NCBI GenBank assembly: GCA_934086815.1
Contig: CAKOIM010000023.1
Coordinates: 1-16,215 of the forward strand
Direction of reading: 5' to 3'
Source of the DNA: an uncultured Bacilli bacterium
GTDB taxonomy: Bacteria > Bacillota_I > Bacilli_A > RF39 > UBA660
DNA: 16,215 nucleotides
Shown: positions 13,451 to 16,215 of the stretch, one piece after another
How positions within the stretch are numbered: the first letter of the stretch is position 1
How the letters are laid out: each line of letters begins with the position of its first letter
The notes under the pieces: generated by a model
What the model saw: the letters and a program-made list of their open reading frames with translations, nothing else
Told to the model about the DNA's origin: nothing
Databases searched by the model: none
Made by a program: the position numbers and the translations under genes

Positions 13451-14455
13451 CTAACAAACATCTGCTTGTGATTCTGCGTTTAAAGTAAAATCAGTAAACT
13501 CTTTTTTTAAGTATAATGGATATGCAGCAGCGCCGATCATCGCGGCATTATCCGTACAATAAATAAATTCAGGAATATTTAACTTAGCATTATTTTTTAA
13601 AGCTACTTTTTCCATTTCTTTTCTTAAATACTTATTCGCAGATACACCTCCAGCTATAATAACATTTTTAATTCCAGTATTTTTCAAAGCTAAGTCAGTT
13701 TTTCTAACAAGTTCATCAACAGCATAATATTGAAAACTTGCCGCTAAATCAGCTTCTCTAATATCATTTCCTCTTTGCTTTTCATTGTGGACAACATTAA
13801 TTATACGACTTTTTAATCCACTATAACTAAAGTTATATGTATTATCCATTACAGGTCTTGGAAAATCATATGTAACATTACCTTCCAAGGCTTTTTTTTC
13901 TATTCCCGGCCCTCCTGGATAAGGAATATTTAATATACGTGCTACTTTATCATAAGCTTCACCAATAGCATCATCTAATGTTGCTCCAAGCATTTGAAAT
14001 TCATAATCATTTTTCATAATTACAAGTTCTGTATGACCACCACTAACTACTAGAGCGAGCAAAGGAAACTCTAACTTATTATTTATAGCATTGGCATATA
14101 TGTGTCCAATTAAATGATTAACTGCTATTAAAGGTTTATTATACACATAACTTAATACTTTAGCAAACTCTATTCCAACTAACAAAGATCCTAAAAGACC
14201 TGGCTTTTGTGTAACCGCTATTGCATCAACATCACTAACTTTCATATTTGCTTTTTTAAGCGTTTCTTCTAAAACTCTCGTAATGTTTTCTGTATGCATA
14301 CGTGATGCTATTTCTGGCACAACACCACCATAGTTTGCATGAGTATACATTTGCGTTAAAATGCTTATAGCTACTACATCATGACCATTTTTTACAATTG
14401 CTATACTTGTTTCATCACAAGATGTTTCAATTGCTAATATATTTATATCTTTCAT
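13451..14455 (-). CDS. tsaD: tRNA N6-adenosine threonylcarbamoyltransferase
   Basis: A 334-aa protein of the Kae1/Qri7/TsaD family. It transfers the threonylcarbamoyl group from threonylcarbamoyl-AMP to A37 of ANN-decoding tRNAs, working with TsaB and TsaE. The ASKHA-fold signatures are clear: LAIETSCDETS (7-17), GGVVPEIASRMH (43-54), HLIGHIYA with metal ligands His114 and His118, VVSGGHTEL (136-144), and the C-terminal TDNAAMIGAAAYPLY with Asp302. The length is normal for bacteria. The ATG lies three bases after the rimI stop codon, with AGGTGG inside the end of rimI as ribosome site, so translation is coupled. TsaB and TsaE are in the same operon; TsaC/YwlC, which makes the intermediate, is not in the window. 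Confidence 0.97.
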   Translation of the reverse strand: MKDINILAIETSCDETSIAIVKNGHDVVAISILTQMYTHANYGGVVPEIASRMHTENITRVLEETLKKANMKVSDVDAIAVTQKPGLLGSLLVGIEFAKVLSYVYNKPLIAVNHLIGHIYANAINNKLEFPLLALVVSGGHTELVIMKNDYEFQMLGATLDDAIGEAYDKVARILNIPYPGGPGIEKKALEGNVTYDFPRPVMDNTYNFSYSGLKSRIINVVHNEKQRGNDIREADLAASFQYYAVDELVRKTDLALKNTGIKNVIIAGGVSANKYLRKEMEKVALKNNAKLNIPEFIYCTDNAAMIGAAAYPLYLKKEFTDFTLNAESQADVC

Positions 14456-14458
14456 TAC

Positions 14459-14872
14459 TTATTTCCACCTCATAATTAAAGCATCACTATCTTCATAATA
14501 ATTTTTCCGAACATTTATTATTTCAAACCCTGTTTTACTATACAAATTAATAGCATTAATGTTTTTATCAGATACTTCTAGTAAAATAGGTTTATCTTTT
14601 ACCGTCTCTTGCAATTTTGTTACTAACATTTTACCAACATTATTATTTCTATAATCTTCATTTACAAATAAACTTAATAAATCAAAATTGTCAATTAAAT
14701 TTATCGCATATACATAACCAACTACTTTACATTCTAGTTCACAAACTAAAACTATTGCAAATTCATTATTAATTTCTGTTTCTATATGAAATGTTTTTTT
14801 AAAATTATTATGTAGTTTTTCCCCTAAAATATTTATTGTATTAATATCCTCAATTATTGCTTTTCTTATCAA
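14459..14872 (-). CDS. rimI: GNAT N-acetyltransferase, RimI-like
   Basis: A 137-aa GNAT protein resembling RimI, which in E. coli acetylates the N-terminus of ribosomal protein S18. The acetyl-CoA loop is YRNNNVGKML (74-83). The C-terminal block is DKNINAINLYSKTGFEIINVRKNYY (102-126), ending in DALIMRW, typical of RimI. The usual EVR before the Asn motif is EVS here. The start is TTG (14870-14872), with GGTG six bases upstream and inside tsaB; the two genes overlap by 23 bases. The location between tsaB and tsaD is the standard Firmicute arrangement and supports the name. Its true substrates are unknown in this lineage. Confidence 0.88.
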   Translation of the reverse strand: MIRKAIIEDINTINILGEKLHNNFKKTFHIETEINNEFAIVLVCELECKVVGYVYAINLIDNFDLLSLFVNEDYRNNNVGKMLVTKLQETVKDKPILLEVSDKNINAINLYSKTGFEIINVRKNYYEDSDALIMRWK

Positions 14873-15413
14873 TTTCTACACCAATCTTTTTTACATATAT
14901 TGGATTAACATCATGGGGATTAACATATTCTTTATTATTTAGAAATTTATATATCTTCATTATATTAATATTATAGTTATTAACATATTTATTAAAATTT
15001 TCTATGTTAGCAACTTCTCTGTTATTAACATAATAATAATCTTTATTTAATGTATAATCTTCATTAAATTCGCCAATATAATAGCCATTACCATCACTTA
15101 TAGCAACGCTTCGTTCATCATTACTAACAGCACTTACCTCTAGTGAAGTAATAGTTTTAATAGGAATATTTAGAGTATATGCAAGTGTTTTAGCGATAGT
15201 AACACCTAGTCTTACACTAGTAAATGATCCTGGTCCATTTACAACAATTATTTCATTTATTTTTTTATTATTTATTACTTTAATAACTGTTGAAAATAAT
15301 ATTTCACTATTATTTTTTTTGTTAATAACTTCTTCTTTATCAACAACGACCCCATCTTCTAATAAAATTACAATTATATCATTTAAATGTGTATCGATAA
15401 ATAATGTTTTCAT
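14850..15413 (-). CDS. tsaB: t6A biosynthesis protein TsaB
   Basis: A 187-aa protein of the TsaB/YeaZ family, a TsaD paralogue that forms the scaffold of the TsaB-TsaD-TsaE complex and has no transfer activity itself. The N-terminal strand MKTLFIDTHLNDIIVILLEDG is followed by the hallmark NGPGSFTSVRLGVTIAKTLA (59-78) and a TSLEV segment. The C-terminal part is shorter than in common TsaB (about 220-230) and is tandem-Asn rich. The first base of its ATG overlaps the last base of the tsaE stop codon (TAATG), which is strong coupling. It ends with TGA, showing that TGA is a stop here. Confidence 0.93.
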   Translation of the reverse strand: MKTLFIDTHLNDIIVILLEDGVVVDKEEVINKKNNSEILFSTVIKVINNKKINEIIVVNGPGSFTSVRLGVTIAKTLAYTLNIPIKTITSLEVSAVSNDERSVAISDGNGYYIGEFNEDYTLNKDYYYVNNREVANIENFNKYVNNYNINIMKIYKFLNNKEYVNPHDVNPIYVKKIGVEIDKKSNN

Positions 15414-15865
15414 TATAATACCGCACTACAAAGTTCTTCATACTCATCACCATAAGGTATTAATACAAGAACTCTTTTATCTTCATCAATAAATTTAAAC
15501 TTTATATCTAATCTTTTTTCAGGAAGTCTATCTTTAATAATATCAGCCCATTCTATAATAGTTATGCCACCTTTATTAAAGTAATCTTCTATTCCCACTG
15601 ATTCATCAGTTTCTTCTAATCTATAAACATCCATATGATATAATGGTAATTCTCCAGAATTATATTCTTTTATTATATTAAATGTCGGACTAGTAATAGT
15701 ATCTTCAATTTCCATGGCATTAGCAAACCCCTTTGTAAAAACAGTTTTTCCACTGCCTAGTTCACCATACAAACAAATAACCATATTTGGAAATTTTTCA
15801 CTTTCTAAGTCTTCTGCTATTCTAATGGTATCCTTTACTGATCTCGATGTATATTTATATTCCAT
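15413..15865 (-). CDS. tsaE: t6A biosynthesis ATPase TsaE
   Basis: A 150-aa P-loop ATPase that resets the TsaB-TsaD complex between rounds of t6A synthesis. The Walker A motif is GELGSGKT (34-41). TSPTF (58-62), HMDVYRL (77-83), GIEDYF (91-96) and IIEWAD (103-108, with the conserved Glu and Trp) complete the family pattern. Length is normal. AGGTG (15873-15877) lies seven bases before the ATG at 15865. It is first in the operon, which continues with tsaB, rimI, tsaD and the frameshifted unknown gene. The Trp in IEWAD is read from TGG, consistent with the standard code. Confidence 0.96.
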   Translation of the reverse strand: MEYKYTSRSVKDTIRIAEDLESEKFPNMVICLYGELGSGKTVFTKGFANAMEIEDTITSPTFNIIKEYNSGELPLYHMDVYRLEETDESVGIEDYFNKGGITIIEWADIIKDRLPEKRLDIKFKFIDEDKRVLVLIPYGDEYEELCSAVL

Positions 15866-15883
15866 TTTCTCTCACCTAGCCTT

Positions 15884-15913
15884 ATTATAAAATATTTTAT
15901 ACTAGTTATACAA
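15884..15913 (-). promoter_or_regulatory. Candidate promoter of the tsaE operon
   Basis: TTGTAT (15908-15913) and TATAAT (15884-15889) are 18 bp apart. Initiation would fall very near the tsaE ribosome site, so the leader would be unusually short. A slightly upstream TATAAA could serve instead. Confidence 0.4.
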
Positions 15914-15965
15914 GCTTAATGTATTTATTTTACATATTTTTATTAAAATTAATTAAATTAAAGCA

Positions 15966-15974
15966 AAAAAAAAA
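15966..15974 (-). terminator. T9 run after 5S rRNA, likely end of rRNA operon
   Basis: Nine T residues follow the 3' end of 5S on the - strand. With the closing helix of 5S or a local hairpin they could end the rRNA transcript. No separate stem is visible. Confidence 0.45.
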
Positions 15975-16078
15975 TTGGCAACTTCCTATTTTCGCGTTTC
16001 CACTATCTTCGGCGTATTAGGTCTTAACTTCTCTGTTCGGGATGGGAAGAGGTGTACCACCTAAGCTATCGTTACCAA
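15975..16078 (-). rRNA. rrf: 5S ribosomal RNA
   Basis: About 104 nt. The ends pair as TTGGTAAC with GTTGCCAA (helix I, 8 bp including one U-G). The core has GGTGGTACACCTCTTCCCAT, CCCGAACAGAGAAGTTAAG and a terminal CGCGAAAATAGG arm. It lies about 60 bases downstream of the 23S 3' end in the usual order. It is clearly shorter than the common 115-120 nt and close to the short 5S of Mollicutes. Confidence 0.95.
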
Positions 16079-16097
16079 TAAAGGATTTTGTCCTTTA
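16079..16097 (-). other. Hairpin in the 23S-5S spacer
   Basis: TAAAGGA (16091-16097 on the - strand) pairs with TCCTTTA (16079-16085) around a 5-nt loop, directly before the 5S 5' end. It is a candidate RNA processing signal. Confidence 0.5.
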
Positions 16098-16141
16098 AAA
16101 AACCTGATAATGCATTTCATTAATTAGCAATAATTGTATTT

Positions 16142-16215
16142 AAGTTAAATCCTCGATCTATTAGTACTAGTCAGCTCAACGTATCACTACGCTTCCACCT
16201 CTAGCCTATCAACCT
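16142..16215 (-). rRNA. rrl: 23S ribosomal RNA, 3' end (partial)
   Basis: On the - strand the window begins inside 23S. The conserved 3' blocks AGGTTGATAGGCTAGAGGTG, GAGCTGACTAGTACTAATAG and ATCGAGGATTTAACTTA are readable. The mature 3' end, which pairs with the 23S 5' end, should be near 16142. The gene continues beyond the window. Confidence 0.95.

Noticed and set aside
14850..15865. Mollicutes code with TGA read as Trp.
   Set aside because: tsaB ends in TGA with rimI beginning nearby, and Trp in TsaE is TGG. The standard code fits.
1..16215. CRISPR arrays, insertion sequences, transposase or integrase genes, defence systems.
   Set aside because: No spaced direct repeats, terminal inverted repeats with target duplications, or related proteins were seen on either strand.

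Overview
The window is about 16.2 kb of very AT-rich DNA from a low-GC Firmicute. It looks like a small-genome, Mollicutes-adjacent Bacilli lineage such as the uncultured gut RF39/RFN20-type groups; that placement is inference. The supporting signs are strong GGAGG ribosome sites, a T-box leader on pheST, a tmRNA tag ending in AFA, and a 5S rRNA of only about 104 nt. TGA is a stop codon (tsaB ends in TGA) and Trp is read from TGG, so the genetic code is standard. LysM and M23/SH3 proteins imply a peptidoglycan wall, unlike true mycoplasmas.

Layout, left to right. Almost everything is transcribed leftward (- strand). Positions 24-1350 hold a membrane-anchored, exported thioredoxin-like protein and a TetR-type regulator with a palindrome over its own promoter. 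Positions 1376-5009 are the pheS-pheT operon with its terminator, a phenylalanine T-box leader and a promoter. Next comes an ER-type (Ser-His) signal peptidase I. A short + strand island follows: tRNA-Cys with its own promoter and terminator, then an unrecognised 236-aa protein that converges on a bidirectional terminator. Positions 6910-11550 carry cell-envelope and accessory genes: a five-helix membrane protein, a triple-LysM protein, a single-pass membrane protein overlapping a PH-domain-like protein, and an M23 peptidase with two SH3 domains that resembles a phage endolysin. Then come a small Sfp-type phosphopantetheinyl transferase and the tmRNA gene.

From 12537 to 15889 runs the tsaE-tsaB-rimI-tsaD operon, which makes the t6A modification of tRNA and acetylates proteins. 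It ends with an unrecognised protein that appears to be split by a frameshift in an A6 run. The right edge holds the end of a ribosomal RNA operon (23S 3' end, then 5S) running into the window.

The core theme is translation: Phe-tRNA synthetase controlled by its own tRNA, t6A synthesis, tRNA-Cys, tmRNA rescue and rRNA. Envelope genes are interspersed. The points most worth checking are: a T-box that appears to act by hiding the pheS ribosome site rather than by termination; two gene pairs that would each fuse if one A were removed from an A6 run; the Mollicutes-like tmRNA tag; and a lysin-like gene with no signal peptide or phage neighbours.
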